The notes under the pieces are model-generated. The model was not told the origin of the DNA and did no database searches. It worked only from the letters and a program-made list of their open reading frames with translations. This document shows positions 11,333 through 22,785 of a DNA stretch of 64,000 bases, piece by piece; position 1 is the stretch's first letter, and each line of letters opens with the position of its first letter. Both the position numbers and the translations under genes were made by a program. The DNA is taken from assembly GCA_963555705.1 (NCBI GenBank), contig OY743182.1, positions 50,968,592 through 51,032,591 of the forward strand. The letters run 5' to 3'. This DNA comes from Ligustrum vulgare (taxonomy: Eukaryota > Streptophyta > Magnoliopsida > Lamiales > Oleaceae).

Positions 11333-14300
11333 ATGGAAAATACACCTATCAACATGGATGTGGCTACTGCTGAAAATCAGACGGTGGCTCAGGCTGTGGC
11401 TACGCCAAGTTCGACTGTGGCTATGCCAAGTTCTGTTGTGGTTACGCCAAGTTCGACTGTGGCTATGCCAAGTCCTGTTGTGACTCAACCTGTGGCTAAA
11501 TTGCCAAGTCATGCTTTGACACAAACCGTGGCTCAAACTGCAGCTACAACTGTGACTGTTCCAGTTAACCATGGGGAAAAACCGGAGAAATTCAATGGGC
11601 TGAATTTCAAAAGGTGGCAGCAAAAGATGTTATTCTACCTGACCACTTTGAATCTTGCGAGGTTCTTGACTGAAAATGCTCCAGTGCTCCAAGAGGGTGA
11701 AGGAGACATTCAAGCAGTTAGTGCAGTTGATGCTTGGAAGCACTCGGATTTCCTGTGCCGGAATTATGTGATGAATAGTTTGGATGATTCACTATATAAT
11801 GTATACTGCACAATAAAAACGGCTAAGGAATTATGGGAATCTTTAGACAAAAAGTATAAAACCGAGGATGCCGGGGCCAAGAAGTTTCTTGTTGGTCGCT
11901 TTTTGGAATACAAAATGGTGGACTCCAAACCTGTAATCAGTCAAGTACAAGAACTTCAAGTGATATTGCATGAAATTCATTCCGAGGGAATGGTTGTGAG
12001 CGAGTCCTTCCAAGTGGCTTGTATAATTGAAAAACTACCACCTGCATGGAAGGATTTTAAAAACTACCTAAAGCATAAGCGAAAGGAAATGAATGTTGAG
12101 GAACTAATTGTTAGACTTCGAATAGAAGAAGACAACAAAAGTTCTGAAAGAGGGATCAATCCGATTGTGGCTAAAGCAAATGTTGTGGAGCATGGGCAAA
12201 GCTCCAAACCTAACAAAACCAAGTCTGGGCCATCTAGTAGCAAAGGGCTCAAGTTGGGGCCCAAGGGCGGAATTTCTAAAAAGAAGTTTCAAGGAAAATG
12301 CTTCAATTGTGACAAAATTGGTCACAAGTCAACGGAGTGCCGTTTGCCGAAGAAGAAGAAAGAAGCAAACATGGTTGAAGATCCATCTGACATCAACCTT
12401 GCAGCTGTCATTTCTGAAGTGAACCTGGTGGGTTCAAATCCGAGAGAATGGTGGATAGATACCGGTGCCACCCGACATGTTTGCTCCGACAAGGAGTTGT
12501 TTAGTGGTTTTGAAGCAGCGGATGGGGAGAAGCTGTACATGGGAAATTCAGCGACTTCTGAAATCAAGGGCCATGGAAAGGTAGTTCTAAAGATGACGTC
12601 TGGGAAAGAGCTGACTCTAAACAACGTGCTCTATGTGCCGGAGATTCGCAAGAATTTGGTATCCGGCTCGCTGTTGAACAAACATGGCTTCCGCATGGTG
12701 TTTGAATCAGACAAGGTTATTTTGTCTAAGTCTGGAATGTTTGTAGGAAAGGGTTATGTTAGTGATGGGCTTTTTAAGCTTAATGTAATGGCTATTAAGC
12801 CAAAAATTAATAAAATGAATAACTCTTCCGTTTACTTGCTTGAGTCTTCCAATTTGTGGCATGGTAGACTAGGACATGTTAATTACGACACTTTGCGTAG
12901 ACTAATTAACTTGAATTACATACCTACATTCCAAATTGATAATAAACATAAGTGTGAAACTTGTGTTGAGGCAAAATTGACAAGGTCATCATTTCAATCC
13001 GTTGAAAGAAAAACTAAACCGCTTGATTTAATTCACACCGATGTATGTGATTTAAAATCTGTACAAACAAGGGGAGGCAACAAATATTTTATTACTTTTA
13101 TTGACGATAGCACAAAATATTGTTTTGTGTATTTGCTTAAAAGTAAAGATGAAGCGATAGAGAAATTTGTTCTCTATAAAAATGAAATTGAAAATCAACT
13201 CAACAAGAAGATCAAAGTGTTGAGAAGTGATAGAGGTGGTGAATATGAATCACCGTTTGCTGAATTCTGTGCACAACATGGAATTAAACATGAAACAACA
13301 GCACCTTATTCACCTCAACAAAATGGTGTTGCTGAACGAAAAAATAGAACATTGAAAGAAATGATGAATGCAATGTTGTTGAGTTCTGGGTTACCTCAAA
13401 ACATGTGGGGAGAAGCTGTGTTATCAGCTAATTACCTTTTAAATAAGGTGCCCCGAAAGAAAGAAGATAAGAGTCCCTACGAGTTATTGAAAGGAAGAAA
13501 GCCTTCCTACAAATATTTACGAGTGTGGGGGTGTCTTGCCAAAGTGGCTGTACCTACACCAAAGAAGGTGAAAATAGGACCAAAAACTATTGATTGCATA
13601 TTTATTGGATATGCACATAATAGTAGTGCTTATCGGTTTCTTGTGTTTGATTCTAAAATTTCTGATATACACAAAAACACGATAATGGAATCGAGAAATG
13701 CATCGTTCTTTGAACACGTATTTCCATACAAGTCCAAAGAAGAACCAAGTTCTTCTAAACGAACGCATGAGACCATGATTGAAAATAGTCAGGATCAAGA
13801 GGTTGAACCAAGACGTAGCAAACGTGAAAGGACAGAAAAATCTTACGGTCCTGATTTTCTGACCTATATGCTAGAAACTGAACCTCAAAGCTTCAAAGAA
13901 GCTGTAAACTCTTCAGAAGGACCTCAATGGAAAGAGGCAATTAAAAGTGAAATAGATTCCATTCTGCAAAACCATACATGGGAACTGGTTGATCTTCCCC
14001 CGGGAAGCAAACCACTAGGCTACAAATGGATTTTCAAAAGGAAAATGAAAGCAGATGGAACTATTGATAAGTACAAGGCAAGACTTGTAATTAAAGGATA
14101 TCGGCAACGAGAAGGCCTTGACTACTTTGACACTTATTCTCCGGTAACGAGAATAACGTCCATTCGATTAATATTAGCGATTGCATCTTTATACAATCTC
14201 GAAGTACATCAAATGGATGTCAAAACTGCTTTTCTAAATGGAGATTTAGAAGAAGAAATTTACATGGAACAACCTGAGGGGTTTTCTGCACCAGGACAAG

Positions 14301-15424
14301 AAAACAAGGTGTGTAAATTGGTAAAGTCATTATACGGCTTGAAACAAGCACCAAAACAATGGCATGAAAAATTTGACAAAGCAATGATGGAAAGTGGATT
14401 TAAAATCAATGAATGTGACAAATGCGTTTACATCAAAGACACAAAAAATGGTTATGTCATTTTATGCCTTTATGTTGACGACATGCTCATCGTTGGCAGC
14501 AACGATAAGATGATTAAATCTACTAAAAGTATGTTGAATTCAAGATTCGACATGAAGGATATGGGTTTAGCTGATGTGATTCTTGGAGTTAAAATTTCAA
14601 GAACATCAGATGGACTTGTTCTAAGTCAGTCACATTATGTGGACAAGATTTTGGAAAAATTCAATAATGATGATACTGGCGTAGCAAGAACACCAATAGA
14701 TACAAGTCAACATCTATCGAAAAATAGAGGCGATGGTATTTTTCAAGTAGAGTACTCTAGAATAATCGGAAGTCTTATGTACCTAATGAGTTGTACAAGA
14801 CCAGATATAGCTTACGCAGTTAGCAAGCTGAGTAGATATACTAGTAATCCAGGGTCTGACCATTGGAAAGGAATAGTAAGAGTACTAAGATACTTGAGAT
14901 ATACTCGTAATTATGGATTGCACTATACCAGATATCCGGCAGTCATTGAAGGATATAGTGATGCTAATTGGATATCTGATATAAAAGACTCAAAGTCTAC
15001 TAGTGGATTCGTGTTCACACTAGGAGGTGCAGCTATATCATGGAAATCCTCTAAACAAACAGTTATTGCGAGATCTACCATGGAATCTGAGTTTATAGCT
15101 TTAGATAAATGTGGTGAAGAGGCTGAATGGCTACGCAATTTCTTAGAGGATATTCCAAGATGGTCAAAACCTGTGCCAGCAATTTGCATACATTGTGATA
15201 GTCAATCTGCGATTGGAAGGGCACAAAGCAACATGTACAATGGTAAGTCTAGACACATACGTCGTAGACATAATACCATAAGACAGTTACTCTCAACTGG
15301 AGTTATCTCGATTGACTATGTAAAGTCAAAAGATAACATTGCGGATCCGCTAACCAAAGGGTTAAATAGAGAGTTAGTTGCAAAGTCATCGAGAGGAATG
15401 GGACTTAAGCCTCTAAAAGAATAA
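11333..15424 (+). CDS. Copia Gag-Pol polyprotein, intact
   Basis: 1363 residues in one frame, the single-frame layout usual for Ty1/copia. Order: an N-terminal segment with imperfect valine/proline/serine repeats (residues 20-60); the copia gag domain (about 85-260); zinc knuckle [14 protein letters not shown] near 323; protease active site D-T-G at 376-378 ([12 protein letters not shown]); integrase zinc-binding HH-CC (LGHVNYDTL...CETC, about 510-545) and DDE core with aspartates in HTDVCD (~570) and SDRGGEY (~632) and glutamate in VAERKNRT (~668); reverse transcriptase with [14 protein letters not shown] (~962) and catalytic YVDDML (~1047); RNase H with SDANW (~1209) and [13 protein letters not shown] (~1247). 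No stops and all catalytic residues present, so it may still be active. Start chosen because it directly follows a TTGTGTTTCAG acceptor-like site and opens the frame. Confidence 0.97.
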   Translation: MENTPINMDVATAENQTVAQAVATPSSTVAMPSSVVVTPSSTVAMPSPVVTQPVAKLPSHALTQTVAQTAATTVTVPVNHGEKPEKFNGLNFKRWQQKMLFYLTTLNLARFLTENAPVLQEGEGDIQAVSAVDAWKHSDFLCRNYVMNSLDDSLYNVYCTIKTAKELWESLDKKYKTEDAGAKKFLVGRFLEYKMVDSKPVISQVQELQVILHEIHSEGMVVSESFQVACIIEKLPPAWKDFKNYLKHKRKEMNVEELIVRLRIEEDNKSSERGINPIVAKANVVEHGQSSKPNKTKSGPSSSKGLKLGPKGGISKKKFQGKCFNCDKIGHKSTECRLPKKKKEANMVEDPSDINLAAVISEVNLVGSNPREWWIDTGATRHVCSDKELFSGFEAADGEKLYMGNSATSEIKGHGKVVLKMTSGKELTLNNVLYVPEIRKNLVSGSLLNKHGFRMVFESDKVILSKSGMFVGKGYVSDGLFKLNVMAIKPKINKMNNSSVYLLESSNLWHGRLGHVNYDTLRRLINLNYIPTFQIDNKHKCETCVEAKLTRSSFQSVERKTKPLDLIHTDVCDLKSVQTRGGNKYFITFIDDSTKYCFVYLLKSKDEAIEKFVLYKNEIENQLNKKIKVLRSDRGGEYESPFAEFCAQHGIKHETTAPYSPQQNGVAERKNRTLKEMMNAMLLSSGLPQNMWGEAVLSANYLLNKVPRKKEDKSPYELLKGRKPSYKYLRVWGCLAKVAVPTPKKVKIGPKTIDCIFIGYAHNSSAYRFLVFDSKISDIHKNTIMESRNASFFEHVFPYKSKEEPSSSKRTHETMIENSQDQEVEPRRSKRERTEKSYGPDFLTYMLETEPQSFKEAVNSSEGPQWKEAIKSEIDSILQNHTWELVDLPPGSKPLGYKWIFKRKMKADGTIDKYKARLVIKGYRQREGLDYFDTYSPVTRITSIRLILAIASLYNLEVHQMDVKTAFLNGDLEEEIYMEQPEGFSAPGQENKVCKLVKSLYGLKQAPKQWHEKFDKAMMESGFKINECDKCVYIKDTKNGYVILCLYVDDMLIVGSNDKMIKSTKSMLNSRFDMKDMGLADVILGVKISRTSDGLVLSQSHYVDKILEKFNNDDTGVARTPIDTSQHLSKNRGDGIFQVEYSRIIGSLMYLMSCTRPDIAYAVSKLSRYTSNPGSDHWKGIVRVLRYLRYTRNYGLHYTRYPAVIEGYSDANWISDIKDSKSTSGFVFTLGGAAISWKSSKQTVIARSTMESEFIALDKCGEEAEWLRNFLEDIPRWSKPVPAICIHCDSQSAIGRAQSNMYNGKSRHIRRRHNTIRQLLSTGVISIDYVKSKDNIADPLTKGLNRELVAKSSRGMGLKPLKE

Positions 15425-15970
15425 GTTATTGTAATGGAAACTCAACCTAGCTGACTGGAGATCCCAAGATCTAGGTTCAATGAGAAAACCTAATTACAAA
15501 TACTTAATAGGATCACTGTGGGGGTTATCTCCTGTCCATTCCTGTAATAACAGTGATGCCCGTAAGGAGAGGATAAGCAATAAGCTTTTAATGATTCTTA
15601 TGCGTCGGAAATCCGAGCGGAGTAATGCGGGTTACTCTTGATTAAGAAATCACCTATGTGAGAGAGAAGTGGGGCCGCTTCGAAGGGAATTATGAGGCTA
15701 ATTCTTAACAACTCTCACTGAACCAGGCATATGTTCATGGCCACAAACGAACATACCCATGAGAACTAAAATGTGTTAGGAAGAATCCTGTGTGAAGTAC
15801 ATCATCGTTTACACAGAAGGCAGAACAGTTCAAAGACATCGCGTCTACTGATCAGCTAGTAAAGTAAATGTATTTTCACAAGGGAAGGTTCAAAGGAAAC
15901 CCCTACCTATCCTATGCAGGTTTCAACTGTGGAACTTTATCACCAAATATTCCGTGTCTCTATCAATTTA
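15425..15970 (+). other. 3' untranslated region of the copia element
   Basis: No open frame of note between the stop codon and the polypurine tract. Confidence 0.7.
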
Positions 15971-15974
15971 CATT

Positions 15975-15986
15975 CATGTGGGGGAT
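15975..15986 (+). promoter_or_regulatory. Copia polypurine tract
   Basis: CATGTGGGGGAT immediately before the TGTTGG of the 3' LTR. Confidence 0.8.
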
Positions 15987-17033
15987 TGTTGGAAAATATA
16001 TTTGGCAATTGATTTTCACTTGAGTAAATGTGAAATTGATTCCACATTGATTGAAAATTGGGATTTGAAGAGGAGCCTTAAAAGGGATTACAATCCCACA
16101 TTGGTTAGAAATGGAAAAGTGGGAATAAGTGGAGGCTATAAATAATAGTTCCATCCCACATTGGAAAGTGGAAAAATGTGGAAATGTTGGGAATGCTTAA
16201 ATAGTTATCCCACATAGGATAGAAATGAGTTTGTGGACCAATTTATATATGGTTAACAATTTGTAAGGTGTAACCATTTGTTGCATAGAGACTCCTCCAT
16301 GGCCTACGCGCCCGCAGGGGGGGTGCAAATCTTGGACCGACTTGGCCTTCGAGCCTTGAACTTGTGTGCGGGCGCGACCTGCGTACACGAATGTCGGACC
16401 GAACGAGTCAAAAATTGGCCACAAAGTACAAGCCACGTTTTGGAATTCTGTTTTGAATTTTTCATTTAAAACATAACTCCAAACTGATTTCCATTTAACT
16501 TGTAACTCCAAAAACGCCTGGAATTCAAATGCAGGAGTAAGTGCAGAATTCAAATGTAGTTGTAACTCCAAAACGTCTGGAGTAAATACAGAATTCAAAT
16601 GCAGTACTAAATGCAAAGGCTCCTCCCTGCCTATATATACAGCAACAATTCCTTCAGTCCAGACAACACAACAACCACGAAAATCTCTCTGCATTTGTCT
16701 GTCCAGCTTCCTGCATTCCTTCTTCCAGTCTTGGTGATTCTGTTCAAGCACATTTTTCGTTCGCCTGCACAGCTGCAGTTCCAGCCGCTGTATCCTGTGA
16801 AGCAAGCGCTCGAGTTACTCCGGTGAGAGGGCGAATATTGCTTTAAGGACACTGTGTTGAACACAGGCCCCGGCTCCAGCGTTCATTTTGTTTACTGCTC
16901 AAGAACATTTTGTTTACTGCTTACTGCGAATTATTTCTGCAGTATCTTACTATATACAGCTTACTGTATATTTTCTGTTTACTTACAATCTGCAAATACT
17001 TTATTAGTAAACTGTTTAACAAGTTATGTTACA
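15987..17033 (+). repeat. 3' LTR of the copia element
   Basis: 1047 bp, near-identical to 10168-11216. Confidence 0.95.
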
Positions 17034-17241
17034 AGGCGCACACAGGAATCCACCGATATTGGAAGTTTCAGCAGGAGGCAGATAGGTTGGTAGCAAAATT
17101 GCCAGGGTTGCATTTTCTTGATTGCTTGTGCGGTGTGACCGCTTTGTTTGGCAGTGCAGTTACCTAGCCATGAAATAAAAAACAATTATTAACCGCCTAA
17201 ATACTATCAAATTCAGTACAATAACAAACTAAATCCTGAGT

Positions 17242-19692
17242 TGTAACGACCTAAAAATTCATCATATTATTATATTAAATTATTCGTATTTAAAGAGACC
17301 CACTTGAAAGTCAAATAAAAATTTTAATTTATTTGACTTATTTAAAGGGACATATTCAATATTAAATCATACTTTAAATTTAGTAACGTAATATCAACGA
17401 AAAATAAATAAGAATATTAAATGTTATTTTAAGTAATTTTATCGATTTAATAAATCGATTATCGATTCCATAATTGGGAGATATGGATTGAAGTATATGA
17501 AATGTACTTCAAAGTGAAACTAATAATTCGTTCTAACATTGAAAAATAATAGACAAAAACTAATCCGTAAATGTATTGGTCAAAATAGTAATAATTACAT
17601 TTATATAATAATTATTTACATATGTGTGACGTCCACATATATATTTATATTATATTATTTAAATAATATTAATTAAATACGAATTACGCGTATAGTTTCG
17701 GGATGCGTAAATTTTTAGATTTATTATCTGTCTTGACTATTCGAGAATACCATCATGTAGAGCATTGAATGACCTTCAAAATGACATATTGTGACACTTA
17801 TTCGATTGACGTACATGTCCCGAAAACTTTAATAAAGAAGGTTGGCATTCGAAAGTTTAATTTTAAATGACCTATTTTGACAAATCGCAACTTTTGCTAT
17901 AGTTGACCATGTTGCGTTTTGGCAAGGATACGGGAAACTAGATCATGAGTATTTTAGAATGGTACATTGAAAGTTTAATTTTGATGATAATAAGAGTACC
18001 GAAAATTAAGACGAAAGTAGCCACTTGAAAAGAAATCGAAATAAAATAGTTTTTAGTGAATAACTTTGACGAGCGATAACTTTTACCTCGATTATCGATT
18101 TCATGATCCGAAATATAGTTGTAATGTATTTCTTGAGAACTTCATATTAACCTCAAGAATTTTCTATTTCTACCTCATATGACCTTATAAATTTTTTAGA
18201 GTCATTTTGGTAGTTTTTAATAACTTTTTGGACTAAAATATAAATATTATATTTTTGGGACTAAAAGAGAAAATAAAATAATTACAATTTGGTCCTCAAT
18301 AAAAACTATAAATAGGGGAAGTCGATTTGTCAAAAAAATCGAGAAAAAAGAAAGAAATGATACTTCGTTCGCCTTTTTAACTGGGGGGTTGACCCCCATT
18401 TAAAATAAGGGGTGTCGACACACCCTCATATCAATTTTGGGGGGGGGGGGGTTCGACCCCCCCTTTTCTGAAGGTATGTTTTTTGTTTGTTTATTATTAT
18501 TATTATTATTATCAGTTAAATATATTACACCAAAATAGTCCACTTTAATCTTATTGGATCTTAATTCATACTTATTAGTTGAAATATAATATAGTATCAT
18601 TTAATTAAATTATAGTTTATATATATGAGATATGCAAGGAGTGATGATAATTCTAGTTCGACTCCAACCGAATATTAGAGGTGCAAAATATTGAGAAATA
18701 AAGTCGTGAAATCTAGGATAGCCAAAGAGTAAAGTAATTAGCATTTCAACTACAATGAAAACATAAAATTAATATTATTATGTGCTCCTATGTGATTATG
18801 TGATATATATTGCTGATGCAATATACGTGAAATATGATGTGACAATTATTTGTATATGGTGAAAACACGTGAGATGTGAATTGATGATATGACATGTTAT
18901 TAATGCACATGAATTCATTGGAATGTCATATTACGTGATTATGATATACCATTGACGCATGAAATATATGTTGGCATTCATGAGCATTGACATGTGCATT
19001 GTGTGGGATTAGAAGTAGTCCTTCATAAATAGCAAAGAAAGAGATAAAGAGTATATGGAGATATATGGAGAGAGAATGGCGTGGATGATAGTAGAATCGC
19101 CCTACGAGTGTACCGTACTTTACTTCGCGTCCGGATATATACACTCACTTGAGACTTTCGACGATCATTAAGGGTAGTCGATGATGGGGTGTTGGCAGTC
19201 CGGCGCTGGTATATGGGCGGGTCGGGATGTCTCTTGGTGGTCTTGAGACTGCGGATTGGCATGCCGAGCACCTTATATACTAGGTTAGGCCAGATTGATA
19301 TAATACAATTCCCGGTGCAGTATATTGAGTCTCGGTGGGCGACGATGGATACAAATTGTGGAGTCTTGAGTCACGGTGGGCGATGATGGACTATATGCAC
19401 TGGTAGGCGCATGTTATCGGCCATGTTGATAATTGAGCTCATAAGGTAAAACATAGTGAGATTCGGGCTCAAATAAGAAATATGGATAAATCGAGATAAC
19501 GAAAAGGCACGGAGCTTGAGAATGAGATAATTGTGAGAAAGTGAATCGAAACTCATGCACATGAGCATATATTACTTGTTGAGCAGTAGCTCATTTATTT
19601 TTGCATTGTAGATGTGACAATGCATGGATTGGAGGTTGGTGTCAGCTCTAAAATGATGGGACGATTGCGTACTGGGTACCAACTGTGGTTCA
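17242..19692 (+). mobile_element. Solo LTR, Ty3/gypsy chromovirus-like
   Basis: Begins TGTAACGACC, ends GTGGTTCA, 2451 bp, flanked by a perfect 5-bp duplication TGAGT (17237-17241 and 19693-19697). TGTAACGACC-type ends are common in Tekay/Del-type chromovirus LTRs. A TATA box (CTATAAATAGGGG) near 18307-18319 marks the promoter. It contains a G13 run followed by TTCG and C7 near 18438-18470 and a (TTA)n tract near 18489-18513. No internal domain is present, so it arose by LTR-LTR recombination. A related truncated copy lies at 50443-51384. Confidence 0.88.
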
Positions 19693-19697
19693 TGAGT

Positions 19698-20320
19698 CTC
19701 TCATTAGGGAAACCTAAAAAAGGTCCAACTACTTTTAAATAGTTTTGTTTCGTTTCAAAATAGTTAAATATTTTGAATAGAATTTTTTTGGCTATCTACC
19801 GCTATCCACTCTCTGTTTCCTGTTTTAAACAGATATTTTTATATCAACTTCTAACTATAAAGTTTTTATATTATAGTTAGTTTATTTTGTTTTCTTCTAA
19901 ATTAAATTAAAAACGATATTTTAGAGAAAAATACTTATTTTTAATAATGTCCAACTCCAATTATGCTTTAAAAATAAAAGTTCAAATTTATATTTAGAGT
20001 GGGTGGATAAAATACTATTTTATTCATATGAAAAATCAAAATATGACGGGAAAATAAATAAATGAATTAAAATTGGAAAAGAATTTGGACCTCAATGCTT
20101 AAAACTTATTCTTTAATCTCAAACGATGAAATTTTTGTCTGATGAAGTAGAGAAGTTATGCTCCTATAAACTTTTTAAAGATTTAAGTGACAACTCAGAT
20201 AAAATGCTTAAAATATTCTTCATTAACATTGGCAACGAAAATTAAACATCTTGCGAAAGATGAATCAAACTAAAATAAGATGAAATTATTTATCTCTGTA
20301 GATTGAGACAAAAGACAAAA
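19698..20320. other. No gene seen; probable dead MYB intron
   Basis: AT-rich DNA between the solo LTR and the MYB-repeat fragment; it would be intron sequence of the dead MYB gene. Confidence 0.4.
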
Positions 20321-20329
20321 ATGACCAAG

Positions 20330-20500
20330 ATTATGGAGTTAGTTGTGATGTCAAAAAGGCAGCGATGTCGATTGAGATTGTTTCGGCGATACAAGTATTT
20401 TCTGGGCATGGCTACCAACTTGGGTCTTAACATAATTTCTAGAGATTCCCCATCCAGTCTCCTTCCTTTTCGTACATTCTGCAATCCAACGAGAAATACT
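20330..20500 (-). pseudogene. MYB repeat (SHAQKY class) fragment, frameshifted
   Basis: On the minus strand one frame reads FLVGLQNVRKGRR, a second reads GWGISRNYVKTQVGSHAQK, and the first resumes with RKYLYRRNNLN and LFDITT. Together these are the second half of the MYB-related domain of DIVARICATA/MYBH-type factors (FLxGLxxxGKGDWRGISR, then SHAQKY, then SLFDI). Two frameshifts and a missing stretch before the SHAQK motif make it non-functional. A 3' splice-site-like TTATTCAG lies just upstream. The probable C-terminal exon lies at 17180-9890 on the same strand. Confidence 0.75.
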
Positions 20501-20509
20501 GAATAACAG

Positions 20510-21225
20510 AAAAACAACAAAATGAGAAAATCGATAGATGAGGAGTGGTAGAGAAGGAGATGACGAGGAGCTCATCAATGTGTAAAATAAATATAAATAA
20601 ATAAGTAGAACAAATCGATTTACAAAAAAATGGTCCATTTTACAATTTCACATAAGTAAAACAAAATAAGAACATACCCTGACTGACCCCATATTATGTA
20701 AAAGTAAAACACAATTGTTTAAATAAAAATCCATGGAAATTCTAATATAAATCACACAAAACCAAACATTGCAAGGATTTGTGATCTTCGCTCGGAGTTT
20801 CTTGTAAAATCGAGAGAGACGATAGTTAGGAATTTTCCATAACCACCCATCTCTTCAAATATGACTGGTTTTGACAGTTTTAGTGTTGCAATTGAAAAAT
20901 TAGTGTGGGTTCTTTGATTTGGAATTGCTGTTATTCAAATAATATAAATCAGAGCTTCAAACATGGACAAGAGATTTTGGGACAAGATTTGTGAGCAATT
21001 TTGGTGAGATTACAGGAATTCAGCTAATGACATATGAGAGAGAAGATGTTTCAACGTTAGAGAGAGGTGATTTATCTTTTATCGTTTTTACTTATTTTTT
21101 TAGTATTTGTGGAATAAAAATAGTTACAATGTAAAAATGACATATTTTTAATAAATTTGGCGTACTGTGTAATTTCCTCTTAATTAAAAAATTTGGCCCA
21201 ACTTATTTTGCAACTATTTTGGGTC
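20510..21225. other. No gene seen
   Basis: AT-rich, no recognisable protein on either strand. The first exon of the dead MYB gene, if retained, should be here, but I cannot find it. Confidence 0.4.
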
Positions 21226-21229
21226 AAAT

Positions 21230-21720
21230 ACTCAATTAATGAGTAGATAATCTATTAGAAAAAATAAGAGAAATTACCTCTCAATTAATGAATGTAGATG
21301 AATTATTATCTGAAGAATCTTAGAAAATCATGATCAATACATCACACACTATTCTAATTCATTAGATTATAGAATTGATTTATGATTCAAAATAGAACAA
21401 GAATGAATACAAGATAAAACTAGTATATTCATCATTTTTACCTATTGAAAATGAAATTGAAATTATTAGAAAAAAGATTAGAAGAAATAATTCATTTTAT
21501 TAAAAATAATAGAATATATTCAGAAGATATAAAAATCTCCTTGAAAGAATAGATTTATTAAAATCTAAAGTCCAAAATTTAAGAAATAGATTAAACATAT
21601 AGAAAGAATGATATATCTTGTAATATTAACAGAACAAAGATAATATATAGTAATTATACAAGTAAAAATTTTGTCTTCTTATGAGTTATAAACAAAAGTT
21701 GTTAAAAAGAGTTGTATGTG
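21230..21720 (+). pseudogene. Possible pararetrovirus-derived fragment
   Basis: Very A-rich, with short lysine/glutamate/isoleucine-rich frames. A segment near 21645-21685 (AGTAATTATACAAGTAAA then TTTTGTCTTCTTA) closely resembles 42190-42225 at the end of the pararetroviral copy (AGTAATTGTACATTC then TTTTTTGTCTTTTAG). I take it as a scrap of the same virus family's leader and small-gene region. The resemblance covers only about 40 bases plus composition. Confidence 0.35.
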
Positions 21721-22127
21721 TAGCATAACTCATTTATTATATTTGTAGAATGACTGATAAAAATTAAGTTTGAAGTCAAATGAATTGGATATAAATGATA
21801 ATGCTACTTGGACAGGGACTAGTCCGGACAAGTCCTCATTGTAGCAGTTACACTGTTACAGTGAAATAAATCCAAAATGAATTTTAAATTTTTGATCGGA
21901 AAAAAAAATAATGAATTTTAAAGAATTTGTACCAAATAGAGTTAGCCCTTATTGGTAACACTGGTTTAACATAAAAAACTATCAAATTTTGATATTTTTC
22001 ATAATAGATCAATAAAATATTGTAACGTCACTATTTAAAAACAACACTTATAAACAACCGTTTATAAACGGATTACCAAACACATTCGGCCTAACGGGTT
22101 GGACTTAGATAAAAGTATCTTTAGACT
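21721..22127. other. No gene seen
   Basis: AT-rich intergenic DNA. Confidence 0.4.
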
Positions 22128-22647
22128 GCATTTGATAGTAAAGGTAGAATTTAGGTGAAAATAAAATGAATTCCAGGAAATTGAATTCTAGGGAATTCAA
22201 TTTCTGGGAATTTGAAATTTAATGTGTTTGATTGGTTTAATTTTCTAGGTGGAAAAAGTAAGGAATTTTCCAACTTTTGTTATTTGATTGACATTATTTT
22301 CCATGGAAAGTAAAGTAAAATTTATCTATTTTAATAATAATAAAAAAATTCCTTACATTTGTACTTAATAATAATAATGTTAATTTTTAGAAAAAAATAA
22401 ATCAATTAACAATAACAAAAAGGATCAAACGTAACGAAAATGGTATAAGATTTTTCATGGAAAATAAAACCTCCCCCCCTCCCCCCGAGAAAACGAATTC
22501 ATCCAAAACAAGGAAAATACCGGATTTCGAGGCAAGTGGAAAAATGAATTACATGGAAAACTTAGGCAACCAAACAGCGCAAAGTTGGAAAATCACGTGG
22601 AAAACCATATTTTTCATGGAAAATTTCGCCTATCAAACACACCCTTA
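22128..22647. mobile_element. Candidate non-autonomous DNA transposon (MITE-like)
   Basis: About 520 bp bounded by inverted ends: ACTGCATTTGATAG at the left and CTATCAAACACACCC at the right (reverse complement GGGTGTGTTTGATAG). Internally it is rich in GGAAAATT/AATTTTCC motifs on both strands. No transposase. I could not fix a target duplication, so the edges are approximate. Confidence 0.4.
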
Positions 22648-22785
22648 GTTCAACTCAATTCCAATACAAACGTTTCGATTGGCACGCGAAGAAAATAAAT
22701 ACCTTCTTAAATTAAGGTTGAAAAAATTCCAACCTAGACATTTTGATTGGATTGAAGGGGAATAATATAACCTTCCAAGATTAAG

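Larger units (their letters stand above)
10168..17033 (+). mobile_element. Full-length Ty1/copia retrotransposon, young
   Basis: LTRs 10168-11216 and 15987-17033, both TGTTGG...TTACA, flanked by a perfect target duplication AGGCG (10163-10167 and 17034-17038). By eye the two LTRs differ by about six substitutions and one 2-base indel in a G run, so the insertion is recent. The 1363-codon Gag-Pol frame is unbroken. It sits in an exon of a dead MYB-like gene. The usual tRNA-iMet primer-binding site is not visible after the 5' LTR. Confidence 0.96.
9890..17180 (-). pseudogene. C-terminal exon of a MYB-like gene, split by copia
   Basis: Removing the copia element and one AGGCG duplication joins 17039-17180 to 9890-10167 on the minus strand. 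One frame then reads through the junction for over 70 codons (NQENATLAILLPTYLPP, then SDNSMENITHGQGNQ) to a TAA near 10076, continues in the same frame with SPVHVLPMHTSSSMANLSLN, and meets a TAG before SSQLFLGLD. In single-repeat MYB proteins of the SHAQKYF class the C-terminal region contains a PVLPVPPSSKMADLNLN-like motif, which this resembles. The matching MYB repeat lies at 20330-20500 in the same orientation. The identification rests on short motifs; the continuous frame across the insertion supports a real exon. Confidence 0.5.

Noticed and set aside
20290..20638. Two overlapping minus-strand open frames as a small gene
   Set aside because: They are two frames of one frameshifted MYB repeat, not separate genes.
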